From positions 186,001 through 250,000 of the forward strand of contig NW_020194518.1 of assembly GCF_002865645.1 (NCBI RefSeq): a stretch of DNA of 64,000 nt, given 5' to 3'. Shown here piece by piece: positions 12,801 to 24,540 of this stretch (positions are counted from its first letter, which is position 1; each line of letters begins with the position of its first letter). The notes beneath the pieces were generated by a model. The model was not told the DNA's origin. It was given only the letters and a program-made list of their open reading frames with translations, and made no database searches. The stretch is from Hyaloscypha bicolor E. Lineage: Eukaryota; Ascomycota; Leotiomycetes; Helotiales; Hyaloscyphaceae. The position numbers were made by a program, and so were the translations under genes.

Positions 12801-15063
12801 GTGGGAAAGGCTTGATGATTGCAGGAAGAACTGTAACTATCCGCTCTCCAACGATATGTCCACTTTCCGGGCGGAGGCAATTGTATATCAGTTGTTGATA
12901 TGTTGCGCGGTCGAAAAGGGTGTCTCGATTACACATCCAAACCGAGACGGATATGTGATCTTGGATTAGACCTCTGAGAGGCTTTCCCGAAGTGGCTACC
13001 AGATACTGATGATCCGTGTCCGCAATTTGTAATGCTTCCGCTCTTGCAATCTCGGTCTGGGGGAAGTGCATGTTCATCTCATCTCCGTCGAAATCGGCAT
13101 TGTAAGTGTTGCAATTTGCATAGTGCATGCGAATTGTTTTCTCCCCGGGCAAAACCCGTGCTCGGTGACCCATAATCGACGGCTTGTGTAGAGTTGGTTG
13201 CCGATTCATCAGCACAACATCTCCATTAGTGAGATGTCGATGCACCTTCTTATTTCGTGCTCCACTAGCACTACTGCTGGAAGATGCGAGCAGTTGGTTT
13301 GCTAAAGCCAGCCTCTCATCCTGGGTTTTCGTCCGCAAGCTGATGACTTGGCCGTTCTCGTTCTCGATAGCTGCAGCACCAGGCCACTTGTCGAACCCGT
13401 TTATTACAGCTTGCTGCATATCCTTGAAATTATGGCTTGTGACAGGTTCTGGATACGTGAGTTTCCTGGCAAAGACGGGCGGCACTCCGATCTCATTCGT
13501 CTCAATGTTAGGATCGGGCGAGATGACACTACGAGCCGCAAAATTGACTCTCTTCCCCATCATGTTTTTCCTGAAAAGGCCTTCTTTCTTCTCCAGCTTT
13601 TGCTTGATACCATCTTCGTTTTTCTTCCCAGCTGCACCCTGGATCGGATTTCGATCACGGTCAATCAAAGAGTTGACGGCATCCTGCACCCTACACCAAG
13701 CCTCTTCCAGATCGCTGTACTTCCTCGTCTGAGGCGAAAGATTTTGAATCACTCCCTTCGAATGGACCTCCTTGTAAAATTGAGAAAACATCTCACAATT
13801 CTTGAGAATGGCCTTGTAGAGGGTATTTTGTTGCGCTTCTGCGATCTCTCCTTCCCCGGTTCGAGCCTCTGGCCGATATTTGTTCGGGGGTACAAGAAGG
13901 ACTTCCAAGAAGAACATCTCGGGGGAGACCACCGTAGCCCTCTTCGATGCTGAACGAGAGTTGTAGACTAGCGATAAGATATCCTGCTCCCTTTCAAAGA
14001 GTAGCATCAGTTGTGATTTGACTTCTTTGGCATTCAAAAATTTCTGCGGCGCCGACGCAACCTTAGGCTTCGAGTTCGAGTCCGCGTTGGTCATTGTCAT
14101 GGCTTCTCCCATGACTACATCTCCGTTGACATCGAGAGTCTGACCTTCCCCCTCTCCATCTTCTTCGTTCGACGATAAATCGATGTCGGCAATGCCTTCG
14201 TCAAAATCACCCTTAGTCTTTTCTCTCTTTGCCTGTTCCAGAGTCTGAATAGCAGTCTCAGCACGGAAGTTGCCTTGTGCCATCTTAGCCTTCTCCTTAG
14301 GGCTCAACGCCTTCATAAAGATCTTAACATAACGATCCTTCCGGAAAGTAGGTGATATTCCATTACAGTTTCCGCAAATCTTGCCAGTAGTGATGGATTT
14401 TAGGAAGGCTTTGACGACTACTCGTCTTGCTTCCGCAACCCCCTCGTTCTTCTCGCGCTCCCACGCCCACGGGGTGGCTCTTGAGGCTTTGATCGTCTTT
14501 TTAACAAACAAACTCCTCCGCCGAATGACATTATCATCCGCTGACTCTTCTTCTGACTCGCTGCTTCCGTCGCCAGCGTCCTGAGACTGTGTCACTTCGA
14601 TATGGTCGATGTCTTCCGCTGCACCAAGTAATCCATGCTGCAGCAATCGGAGCTTGCAAAGATATCGATTGACTTCCTTGCGGGACATTTTGAGATAATG
14701 ACAATAGGTACATTTTGCCCTCAGTAACCGCAATAGTTGATCCATAAATGTAGGGTGATAAACCGGGATTGGGAGCTCGATATGGCCCACATGGCCTGGG
14801 CAACCAATCGAGTTCAGATTGCATGTTGTGCAGCTTCATATCGAGTTAGAGTTGATAGCATAAATAATGTTGGGGGCGTACAAGTTATCTCCCCAGGCAC
14901 CGAGCGCAGGGTCATACAATCCTCCAGGAACTGGGTGAAGAAGAGTGTCAAATGTGGTGGAGTTCTGTATTCGTTTTACAGAGAGAGCTTTGATCTCTGC
15001 GGCACCAAGAAAGCCAAAATCGACGCTGCCAATGGCAGATGAAACGGGCTGAGAAATATTCAT
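9877..15063 (-). CDS. rpa190: DNA-directed RNA polymerase I largest subunit (A190)
   Basis: This is the largest subunit of RNA polymerase I, which transcribes the 35S rRNA precursor in the nucleolus. I join exon 1 (14882-15063) to exon 2 (9877-14833) across a 48-base intron, giving 1,712 residues, close to the yeast A190 length. The start MNISQPVSSAIGSVDFGFL was preferred because the open frame upstream only reaches a TTG. Splicing restores the zinc-binding CTTC...CPGHVGH motif, followed by KCTYCHYLK. The catalytic Mg-binding loop NADFDGDEMNMHFPQ lies near residue 640. FRKNMMGKRVNFAARSVISP is also conserved, and bridge-helix/trigger-loop blocks include GEAVGIVAGQSVGEPSTQMTL. A long Asp/Glu-rich linker near residues 1,390-1,480 is typical of A190. 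It is divergent from prp3. Confidence 0.97.
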
Positions 15064-15324
15064 CTTGAAGAAGAACAAACGTAGGGCCCGCCAAAGAACT
15101 TGACTCGAGGCCTCAAAACCCAGAAATCGTTGTTCCTCGTGGAAGCTATAGTCAAAAAAAAAACCTGCTCGGATTTTTCTTATCTTATCAGAAACACCTG
15201 GTGCACGTGACCTTCAAATTCTGGGTAGGCGGTAGGTTCAAGGCATCCTTCCTCAACGTGACAACATCCAACACGCGCCAGGAAATTCCTACCGCCTTTT
15301 CGAGACAGATGAGAATTCACCCGC
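15064..15324. promoter_or_regulatory. Divergent promoter interval of rpa190 and prp3
   Basis: These 261 bases separate the two start codons. An A run (about 15,154-15,163) precedes a TTTTTCTTATCTTATC stretch. No specific binding site can be named with confidence. Confidence 0.45.
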
Positions 15325-16857
15325 ATGGATCGAGGTAAAGCATCGCCTATCCTGGCGCCTCGTCATGACGCCGCGAGCCGTGTTGGAAAGCCCGAGTCGG
15401 CAGCAGAGAAGCTCGCATCGTTGAAAGCCCGAGTTGCAGCAGCTGTGGGCAGTAGCAAAGCAAAGGCCGGGACGAATCTTGGTCCAGCACCCGTCACAAC
15501 CTCTGCACGAGGTGGCTTGAATGTCGATCTACATCCTGCTCTGCAAGATATTGGACAGTTTCAGTTCAAGCCTTCTTCAAAGACGGTCGCGCCGAAGTTT
15601 GCAACCAGCATTGGAAATGCCCGACCTCAACCTGAAAAGCCTGCTCCCAAGAGCAAGAAGCAACTCGATTTGTCTGGACCTTCGGCAGAGGAAACGCGGA
15701 ACAATCCATATTTCGACATCAGCCTTGGAGGTCAAACGGCTACACTTAAGAACAGACACTCCAGGCAGCTGATTTTCAATCAAAAGGGCAAATACATCCA
15801 GCAAGCCAATGCGTTACGAAGACAAGCCGCCCTCGAGGCAATGAAAAAGAAAATCGCCGAGTCATCACGAAAGATAGGCATTGATGAAGACCTGGACACT
15901 GAGAAGAATTACCTCGTTGAAGCACCTCCAAATATTGAATGGTGGGATGAAGGCTTGGTAGACGGCAAGAATTACAATACCATTGACAATCCAAAGACTC
16001 TTAAAATCGACACCCCCGACTCCATAATCACCGAATACGTTCAGCATCCGGTCCTGCTAGAACCACCCCAGGAAAAGAATATGCCTGCGCCGAAACCCAT
16101 GTTCCTCACATCTAAAGAACAAGCAAAACTACGACGTCAACGTCGCATGGCAGAGTTAAAAGAACAACAAGCCAAGATTCGTCTAGGTCTCGAGCCTGCA
16201 CCTCCACCCAAAGTGAAGAAAGGAAATCTGATGCGAGTACTGGGCGAGGAGGCCGTGAAAGACCCTACAGCTGTCGAGGCACGAGTGAATCGCGAAATTG
16301 AGGCACGTCATCAGACTCATGTGGAAATGAATGAAGAGAGAAAGCTCACCAAGGAGCAACGACATGAGAAGCTAGCTTTAAATCAGGAAAAGGATGCCGC
16401 CAAAGGTATACGTCTTATGGTATTCAAGATTGATAATCTGGCAAATGGCAGTCATCGATTCAAGATTGCAAAAAATGCGGAGCAGATGGCTCTAACTGGA
16501 ATTTGCATCATGCACCCAAGGTTCAATCTCGTTATTGTAGAAGGTGGCGAGCATAGCATAAGACAGTACCGGAAGCTCATGCTGCAACGAATTGATTGGA
16601 CAGAGAACTCTCCCACGCGAATCAAGGAGGGCACCAAGGCGGAAGCTTTGCAAGACTGGCTGAAGGCGGAAGATGAAAAGGGAGAGCTCAAGGATATGAC
16701 CTTGAACAAATGTGTACTGATATTTGAGGGCGAGGAGAAAGCCAGGGCTTTCAGAAAGTGGGGAAGCAAGGTATGCGAGACGGATAGTGCTGCTAGAGAC
16801 GCACTTCAACGAGCAAAGATGGAAAATTTCTGGGCTCTGGCAAAGAGCATGAAGTAG
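15325..16857 (+). CDS. prp3: U4/U6 small nuclear ribonucleoprotein Prp3
   Basis: This 510-residue intronless gene encodes the spliceosomal Prp3 protein, which binds the U4/U6 duplex and tri-snRNP partners (family knowledge). Support comes from GGLNVDLHPALQDIGQFQ and NPYFDISLGG, the lysine/arginine-rich PRP3 domain (about residues 130-360, including NYLVEAPPNIEWWDEGLVDG and TSKEQAKLRRQRRMAELKEQ), and a C-terminal DUF1115 domain (about 370-505) with GICIMHPRFNLVIVEGGEHS and KCVLIFEGEEKARAFRKW. The N-terminal part is shorter than in human PRPF3, as usual for fungi. The 3' end faces rad3 with only 166 bases between the stops. Confidence 0.95.
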   Translation: MDRGKASPILAPRHDAASRVGKPESAAEKLASLKARVAAAVGSSKAKAGTNLGPAPVTTSARGGLNVDLHPALQDIGQFQFKPSSKTVAPKFATSIGNARPQPEKPAPKSKKQLDLSGPSAEETRNNPYFDISLGGQTATLKNRHSRQLIFNQKGKYIQQANALRRQAALEAMKKKIAESSRKIGIDEDLDTEKNYLVEAPPNIEWWDEGLVDGKNYNTIDNPKTLKIDTPDSIITEYVQHPVLLEPPQEKNMPAPKPMFLTSKEQAKLRRQRRMAELKEQQAKIRLGLEPAPPPKVKKGNLMRVLGEEAVKDPTAVEARVNREIEARHQTHVEMNEERKLTKEQRHEKLALNQEKDAAKGIRLMVFKIDNLANGSHRFKIAKNAEQMALTGICIMHPRFNLVIVEGGEHSIRQYRKLMLQRIDWTENSPTRIKEGTKAEALQDWLKAEDEKGELKDMTLNKCVLIFEGEEKARAFRKWGSKVCETDSAARDALQRAKMENFWALAKSMK

Positions 16858-17023
16858 AATGGCCGAGCTACATCCTTCAATCAATGGGCTTTTGCCTGTA
16901 AGGTACTCACAACATGAACCCAATTTATGACGTAAAATGGAAACTTGGCATGAAATGGGGATATGTTTCCATGTTTGAAATCGCATGGCGCCACCTGAAT
17001 CATCGATTTGACCCAAGGAATCC

Positions 17024-19877
17024 TCAGTGGCCGTCCAGCTCCATCATCGAAGCCTCCAATTCATCATCATCAAAGCTAAACTCATCTTCCTTCGCGGTCA
17101 TTTCCTCGTTACCATTTCTAATTCCATCCATTGGTTCGGCGCCGTCATCTTTTTGTGCCTCTCTTAAAGTCCGGATACTCTCCTCTTCCTGCTTTTCCTT
17201 AAAGTTCTCCAGGTCCTTAAGACTCCACGTACTGATACCCTCTTGATGGCTGGGCTTGAAAGGCTGCGCCATACTTCTTAGGAACTTTTTCGCCGCTCCA
17301 ACAGCCATATCAGTACTCAAATTGACTTCCCCATCGAGCAATGCTTGATTGATCCATTTCGGCAGCTGCGTCCTCTTCTTCAGAAATCTCCTGTCGGCCA
17401 GGACCATAATACCATAGTCATCCTTGCCTCGCAGAACGCGACCCAGACATTGAGCGGCGTGTCTCATCGCGTCGAATGACAAGAAATCATTTTCTCTAAT
17501 GCGATATGTCTCGCGCAAGAATTCGAGTCGCGCTTTGAGGATTCTGGATTCCGTGTATTGGAATGGTACCCCAATACACAACACGGTACGTCCATACTGA
17601 TGGTCGAAATCGATTCCTTCACTGACTTTTCCTCTTGCCACACATAGAAGTATGGCCCCACGCCCATTGCAGCAGGCCGTGCGATATGTCTCCAGTGCAA
17701 GGGATGTCTCTTGCGCATCAGGCGTTTCGACGAGAATGAGCTTGTACTTCCAGACTTCATCAAGAATTCCCATTCCTTGCCACATACTAATAATGGATTC
17801 CATGTAGAGGTATGATGGAAAGAAAACGACCATGCCATCAGGCGTCAGTTTGGAGAATTCCGTGAGTAGATGACCATAATTTCGCACCACAGACGGCTCA
17901 TTTCGAACTTGAAATCCAGACGAGATTGCGACTTGATCCGACCCGCGTGTAACAATCATTGGCAAGAAAGAGCGGCGTGCGAGGGTCATGCTGTATGATT
18001 CCTGCACCACCGTTGTGAAACCGAGCATCTTCGGGTACATTTCGAGAGGCGAAATGGTACCGGATGTAATAATGACAGAGCTAAATCTGTCAAACACAGG
18101 TTTTATGGCTATTGCAGCATCTAGGCATGTGAAATGGAGGACGGGATTTGGCACTTCGGCGGTGTCGGATTCATATGGCTCCAAGATGAGCAGAAAGCCC
18201 TTCTCATAAGTGGCTACTAAGGTTGCAAATGTAGCTACCTCTTGAAGGGGTTGGTAGTCCTCGATGTTGGTCAACTCGAGAGTTCGGACAAGTGAGGTGA
18301 GTCGTTCAGCGCAAAATCGTAAAGGTTTCTTCTCGATAAATGTGTACTCTTTCAGATGGGCCAGGAAAGAGGGAGGTGTTTCCGAAATGACCTGGCGGAC
18401 TTTCATTCGTGTCTGGATAGCTGTTAGACACTGTAAACACAGGCGAAATTGCATGTAAATACCTTGAGATATTCCACGAAGCGTTTCAGGAAGGCTACGA
18501 AATGTTCTGCTCGTCGGATATTTCCCGGGACAGCTTCTTTTAGAAGATCATCAGGTAATGCTGCAGTGACCTGAGCAATTGTGTTCACAGTAATTCTGAC
18601 AGGGACTGACCTGGGTTTGACATGAATGCGTCCTCCTCACGTGCTTCATCCGCATCCCTCAGGCCCTCTACAAGTTTCGCATATTCATCTTTCAACTTAC
18701 CCGCATCACTATCCTTCATTTCTGCGATCTTATTCTCAAGATTATGGGCGCCTCGAGTTGCCTTTCGCAGGGAGTCCTCAGTAATATCCGTGCTCAACGA
18801 CTCGATGCAGACATTGTCGATGTTGTGTGCCTCGTCGAACACGACTATGCAATCTTTGGAGAGCTCTTTTGACACCCTCTCTGCAATTTTAGGGTCGAGA
18901 AGATAATGATAGGAATAGATGATCACGTTGCAGAAAGACATCTGTTTGGGTCAGCATGGTTTCATATGCTCAGAGTTTGACTGACCATTCGCCTTGATGT
19001 GAAGTACGGGCACTGCTTATGCTGTTCACCATACCTCATCAGCCCATCTAAAGTCCAGACTCCATTGGGTATCAAATTGTGCGGCTCCAAAAGGTCAAGG
19101 TTCTATCGTTGTCAGCTCTGGTAGCCATCACGAAAGTGGAGACTTTACATCGTGGTAAATGCACACCGGGACATCCTCCCCCTTATCTTTTTTCTCCTTC
19201 ACAAATCCGGCTGTGAGACTTCGACATCTGGCATCCACTATTGCGCCGCTTTTTTCTCGTTTGACGGAAGGATGGAGGCAGAGATTCTTACGACTCGTCA
19301 AGCCGAGCCCACGGAAATCTTCTTTATGCCCCAGTTGCTCTTCTCGATACTTCATTAATGCTTTCAACTCCGCTAAAGCTTTCTCAATCTCTGACATAGT
19401 CCCTGACAAGGGTCAGCATCCCTTGATCGATAAGCCGGAGGTACTCACGTGAGCAGTATATCAACTTCCGATGCTCAGGGTAATATTGCTGATAGGCCAC
19501 GATTAGTGAGAGGAGAGACACAGTTTTACCTGTGCCCGAGGGCATCTCCAATACACAGTGTCCTCCTGCATCGAGCGTCCCTGGAGTTGGGGGTCAGCAT
19601 CACCTGGGTGGGGACGGACATTCTATCCTACGTTTGAGATCACACATGTAGCTTAACGCAAGCACGCAGTAAGCACACTGGCCGACAATGAAGATATGAT
19701 AACCTACGCATATTGTTCTGTGGTCGTTAGTATTTAGGTACGGCATTCCAAGCGACGGAACTGATCTTACCTGGATATATCCTTGGATAGGGAAATAACA
19801 CCGGCAAATCACTGGTTCCCCATCAGCATAGTTATTAGAATGTATTCAACAGAGCCATACTCGATGTTGAACCTCAT
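17024..19877 (-). CDS. rad3: TFIIH DNA helicase Rad3/XPD
   Basis: Rad3/XPD is the 5'-3' iron-sulfur helicase of TFIIH, used in nucleotide-excision repair and promoter opening. Ten exons join in frame: 19861-19877, 19771-19811, 19708-19717, 19632-19651, 19449-19580, 19149-19402, 18986-19102, 18611-18941, 18463-18560 and 17024-18412, coding 802 residues. The nine introns are 44-56 nt. The start reads [20 protein letters not shown]. Walker A is MPSGTGKTV with Lys48, the same residue number as in yeast. The DEAH box is residues 233-236. Candidate Fe-S cysteines lie in NLCLHP, DARCRS, VPVCIY and KQCPYF. Motif VI region is [17 protein letters not shown]. The acidic C-terminus ends [13 protein letters not shown]. 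Exons of 17, 10 and 20 nt near the 5' end are unusual, but each junction restores the conserved family sequence. Confidence 0.96.
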
Positions 19878-20331
19878 CTTTGTGGCGTGTAGCAAACAGT
19901 TTGATGATGAATCGCCGTGGTTGAAACTGAACGTTCTGTGGTCCATCAGGAATCAAATTTTAGCGAGGATGCGCCTTGAGACGTCAAGGCATCAGTCAAT
20001 TATCCCCTCATGCTTGATTTCATTTCACAGCAAGAAATCAAGAGGAACACAAAGAATAGCTTCCTGTCGTCTTATTGACACCCGTATGCTTATATTTATC
20101 ACTCTGTCACCCCCGGCTGATGCCGATCAAGTAATATCTTCTTTGATTTACGAGCCCTGAGCAGGCAGCAGTCACCTCTCACGATCTATGAATCTTTGCT
20201 TGTGTTCAGGATCCTGTGGCTAAACGGCAATCTTCCCGTCCAACTCCAACTTTCTGGACTTCAATACCGTCACCAGGTCCTCCCATAATATATATTTAAT
20301 GTTACCGTCGACGGAGGGGAAATCGAAGGAC
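19878..20331. other. Upstream region of rad3, no gene seen
   Basis: About 450 bases upstream of the rad3 start. I see no convincing coding frame, RNA gene or repeat here. It presumably contains the rad3 promoter; no motif can be named. Confidence 0.4.
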
Positions 20332-20674
20332 GCTATCTACATCTTGAACTTGGTGGGATCTTTTGCTGAAACACATGTCTTGCAAAGGTAGGCACGCCAG
20401 AGAAGTCCTGAATACACCGTCCTCGTGAAGTATACTCGATGGACCGGGTAGCTGCTAGCATCGATTTGGCAGCACATATCAAACCACCTAGGTTGACATC
20501 GTCGTCGACTGTAGCTTTGCAGTTGCTACCTTTTCTCTTCACTACTGATGGATCGCCGTCCTGCCTCTCGGTGCTGAACTCCCACAAGGCGTCAATAATG
20601 ACTCGCATCTCGTCCGGAATCTTAAGCTTCTTGTCGGCCTTCCCCGGACGAGTAGCTGCCCCGCCCCGCGTGGC
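20332..20674 (-). pseudogene. Coding-like fragment of unknown family
   Basis: One minus-strand frame stays open for about 114 codons and has protein-like composition, with a charged start (KADKKLKIPDEMRVIIDALW) followed by a mixed segment ending HVFQQKIPPSSRC. The internal ATG at 20608 leaves 91 codons. I recognise no family and find no splice-linked neighbours. It could be an exon of a small gene, a decayed gene or chance. It lies in a 5-kb stretch in which no intact gene can be built. Confidence 0.25.
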
Positions 20675-20789
20675 TTGTTATACACAATGTATACGTCCTT
20701 CGCCTGGGAGGATATCTTCTGCTGCTACAGCTCCTGTCTCACTGAAGGCTGGAATGAGTCGGGTTCTTGAATATCTCATAGTTCTCTTT

Positions 20790-21790
20790 CGCTAGATACT
20801 CGAGAGATGGGCCAGGCTACGCAACCCCATACGACAGAGATTACCTGGCAATGTTGGAGATGTTTAAGACGATCGCTGCACGGTTGCTGGGCGTCGGTAG
20901 AATTGTTCCCTCCTGGGCAAGGAAAATATCAAGGCGTTCAAGGCCTTACCGGGGTTCAAGACTGCAATCGGTCTCACGATCTGGCCACATCGGAAGATAT
21001 TCAATGAACAATTTCACGCCTTTGTTGTTTACAAGATCAAGAATGAATCTCCTATTCGCCAACTCGTCATCCTTGTCTGCACACAGAGAGGCTCTTGCGG
21101 CCCAGAAGCAGTCAGCACGCTGCGCAACAAGATGAGCTATGGAATCTTGCTTCTACTTTGATTATGCTGCAGTCATCTGTGAAGGGTACCCACTTTGAGG
21201 ATTTCGTCAACTCGAGGAAGCGCCGTGATGTCGATGTCGCGATTGAAGTTCTTAGTGCGAACGCCCTCCACCGAGTCACACAACTACTTGTATTTGAGCA
21301 ACTCAGTGGAACGATTGTTCCACTCGGTAAGCCGGGAGAGAACTTATCGATCTAGATGGCGAGACAATCTTTCGATTATGACCCCGCCTGCGGGCTATCT
21401 CTTGTTCGCCAGATTCATAAAGACTTTCGTCGACAAGTCAGTTGAGCAACAGCGTGCGCTTGGCTTTCCTAACATTGCAAAGGCGCTTGTAGTGCAAAAT
21501 TCGGATGCGAGAAGAGACGGGTATCCCAGCTTGCAGAAAGCCTGGGCTGCAATGAATTCTCAAGGCTATCCGACGTTGGAGAAAGCGAGAGCTGTGTTGG
21601 CAGCACTTCCAGGCTGAAGAATCGTCACGAAGCATATTGATGCAGGGGATAATTTGTTGTGGAAGAACAGTACGTTAAACAATGCAACTGACCCCCCCCC
21701 CCAAAAAATGTCGATCGAGAGTGCCCGATTTGCGGTGAGATTGTTGAAAGAGACACGCCTAGGTGGTTTGATCTCAGGAAGTCGCCTCCC
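20790..21790 (+). pseudogene. Decayed or intron-split gene with GYPxLxKA repeats and a CPIC zinc motif
   Basis: Three plus-strand segments look coding but lie in different frames. The first is DYLAMLEMFKTIAARLLGV, then, one frame over, KAFKALPGFKTAIGLTIWPH and FNEQFHAFVVYKIKNESPIR (about 20,930-21,090). The second is LGFPNIAKAL, RDGYPSLQKAWAAMN, QGYPTLEKARAVLAALPG (about 21,440-21,615), a threefold repeat of a G-[FY]-P-x-[LI]-x-K-A unit. The third, after a C/A homopolymer tract at about 21,691-21,710, reads ECPICGEIVERDTPRWFDLR. Together they resemble one protein with a repeat region and a Cys pair that may bind zinc. I cannot name the family. Either introns I cannot place or frameshifts separate the parts; the stop codons and homopolymer favour decay. 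Confidence 0.35.
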
Positions 21791-22559
21791 GTAAGTGCCA
21801 ATTTGGAAGCAGGTTCTGATTATCTGACTTTGAGTCGGGTCGAAATGAGGGAATCTACACTGTGAGGCGCCTGTACCGGCCAGGGTATGTGCACGTTGGC
21901 TCGGACGCGTCACTCTAGCTCTGCTCATCTGCGAGCACGCGCAAGTAGCCCATTGAGTGTGTTCCAATTGATGCATGAGATATAATCCGGTAGAGACTAT
22001 CAAGGGAACGTGGCATACCTTGAGACAACCTCCAACACCATATGAGGGGCTTCTATGGGCCTTTAGACCTGAAGATTTGAAGGGATTCACAGCTGGAAAG
22101 ATTGCATTTGAGGGGCGGGAAGTGTCCTAGGAGGGTGCGAGGAGAGATGCATAAGTATTTGATTTGGAAGGAGATTTTGGACTGTTAAGATGAAGGAACT
22201 TATTTTTATTTGATGTTTTCGCTGCAGGCTTTGATGAAAACGGAGAGTTTGTTGCCGACTAGCCAGATGAAACATAACTATACACTACATTGCTGGAGAT
22301 AACTTTGTATGGCTAATTTCCTTAGGCTTAATTGGACAGAGATATCAGCAGGGCGGTAGGGAGTCAAATACCATTTGCATGGAACGCAGTAAAGCCAATA
22401 TACCCCACGGCAAATGAAGAAACCCCGCTTCTTAAGTGAAAAAGTCAAACCTCAAATAATAATCAAAGAAAAGTATCACGGCATGGCAGCTGGGTATCCG
22501 TCCCAAATATTAGCATCTCTCTTTCTCTTCAGGTTATTCGCCACGAAGTTCGGAAACCC

Positions 22560-24540
22560 TTCGTGTCTTGCATTCTCCACCACCGTGCCGGTGGTCTTCC
22601 AATGCACCTACTTAAATTTGGTCTTTGCCACCAAACCCCTCACAGCATCGCCCAGCTTATCCAGTGCCGCCTCCAGTGACGTCTCCCGCTTCCATGCTAT
22701 CAACTTGAAGAGTCGTTGAAGTGGGCTCTTTCGCAACCTCTCCTTTGGTATCTCAGTGGTGACCAAAGACTCAGACACTACCTTGGCTCTGAATGCAAAG
22801 TAGTGCTTGTTTACTCGCATATCGTCCCCGGAGAGTGCAGTACAGCAGCCAAGTTCCAGATCTGGTCTTGTTTCTTAACATTTGCCACCGTCTTATCGTT
22901 TTCCGAGGTCGCATACCGTAGGGTCCCCGTGTGCCTTCCACCAACACTATCTGGCGGGCCGAAGAACCATCTTTGTCGCAGACGATGAAAGCATCCTTCG
23001 CTTATCCAAATATATGCCCAGGAAAGAGCGTGAGGCCTACTCATCTGGATAAGCTTCACTGAAAGCCTTGAAGTTCTCTCTGCAGAGTAACAGAACAACC
23101 CGGCCAAAGCCCAGCGTCCAGTCTGCGTATTGGGCGTTGACCTTTTGAAGATTCTGTGGTCGTCTCTTGTAGGGGGTCTTATGATCGCGGCTCTCCGGTT
23201 GGATACGCTCGTAATGGAATTCAGACATCAGTACTTCTGTTCCCGTCTAGAGGCCCAGCTTCTTGAAGGCCCATCCCAGTGATGTATGTAAACAATTGGC
23301 CGTGGCTCCAAAAAAACAGACAATCCGAGACGAAGGCCGGGTAGTACCATCTGATATGCAACGTCGGTTCTGCTGACCCCGACAGCTTGACTAACTGTGA
23401 TGCCATGAACTCCGGGTTCCTTCAGCTTCAGCCGCGCCGGATGCAGAAGCAATAAAGTTCGCCCAGATCGAATCGAAGCCACTACAGCCAGAGCTCGCCC
23501 AGTCCGTAGCCAAAACGTCATTGCCAAGCTCACGTATCCGGTCGTTTACTGTGCCAAGTTCCACCTCGCTGCTTGCTGCTATCAACCTATCTCGCAGTCG
23601 AGATCCACTGAGACGGTCAGTTGAATCTACAACGAGAAACAGAAGAAACTCACTGCTCTGTCATTTCCTCTGCACCAGACCCCTGTCGGCTCGCTGCCAT
23701 GCGCAGGATCTCGCTCACGAATACAGGGGCTTTGGAATTCCTCGCCGCTTGGTGCTCACAGAACCATGCCACCAGAGAGCCCACCTTGTCTTCGGTCTGG
23801 TACAATGGCGGCCCCACCGCATCTGTACTTAGAGCCTACCGGGCTTCCTGATCAGCTACGCCCGAATCCCAGGATCTCGTGTGCACATTCAGCGTTGAAT
23901 CTCGGGAGCTTCTGAGGTCGTCTCTTTCACGGGGTCTTGTCGCCCCGACTCTCCACCTGTAGGCACTCGTAACATGACAGCCCCTATCTTCGGTCGCAGG
24001 CCCAGCTTCAGACTGCGCAGTTCAGTGACATGTTCGATAGGCCGGTGGTAACTCCAAATAATGTGTAGCTATAGTGAATGGCCAATAATGACAACGTACA
24101 TGCAAGGTTGAGACTGGTGGTTTGACCAAGCGTGATGCCAGGAACTCAGGTTTGTCTTCAGCTGCCTCGACCGTGGAATCGTCTCCAACTCGTGGTTGAT
24201 ACCATGGAAGACTTGGAGACTTTGCTCATGCGCGTTTCTCTATGCAAGACTCAATCGATGTAAACGTTCGTGGCAGAGGTCTGAAGCAAACGTTCTAACC
24301 CGGATTGCAGACAAGCTTCTGATATTCAAGATGAGATTGAGAAGGACAAGATGACAGTTGCGGAAGAGAGCAAGAAGCGAGGTCCAAGATGTTTCGGCAG
24401 CAGCCAAATTTGCAGGTCGGCACCGGTGTTGGAAGAAGCCACCAAACCACCTCCCTCCTATTTTCAGCGAACGACCTCGTCTCAATTCCTACCGCCCACC
24501 CCACGTCGAGTAGAGCAAGGTCTCTTCGAACCTTGATCTA
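22560..24540 (-). pseudogene. Degenerate coding-like block containing two diverged direct copies
   Basis: Short minus-strand frames have protein-like composition (22608-22820 with KERLRKSPLQRLFKLIAW; 23037-23228 with MSEFHYERIQPESRDHKTPY; 23391-23585 with SEVELGTVNDRIRELGNDV), but none extends far and no intron set joins them convincingly. Bases of about 23,100-23,412 resemble about 23,860-24,152 in the same orientation, with matching landmarks such as GGTCGTCTCTT and TGATGCCA-GAACTC. This is best read as a tandemly duplicated gene in decay. A plus-strand frame around 24,330-24,400 (SDIQDEIEKDKMTVAEESKK) also looks protein-like. No family is recognised. Confidence 0.3.

Noticed and set aside
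13184..13953. Two frames of 182 and 201 codons on the plus strand
   Set aside because: Both are antisense to rpa190, whose protein is strongly conserved across the same bases.
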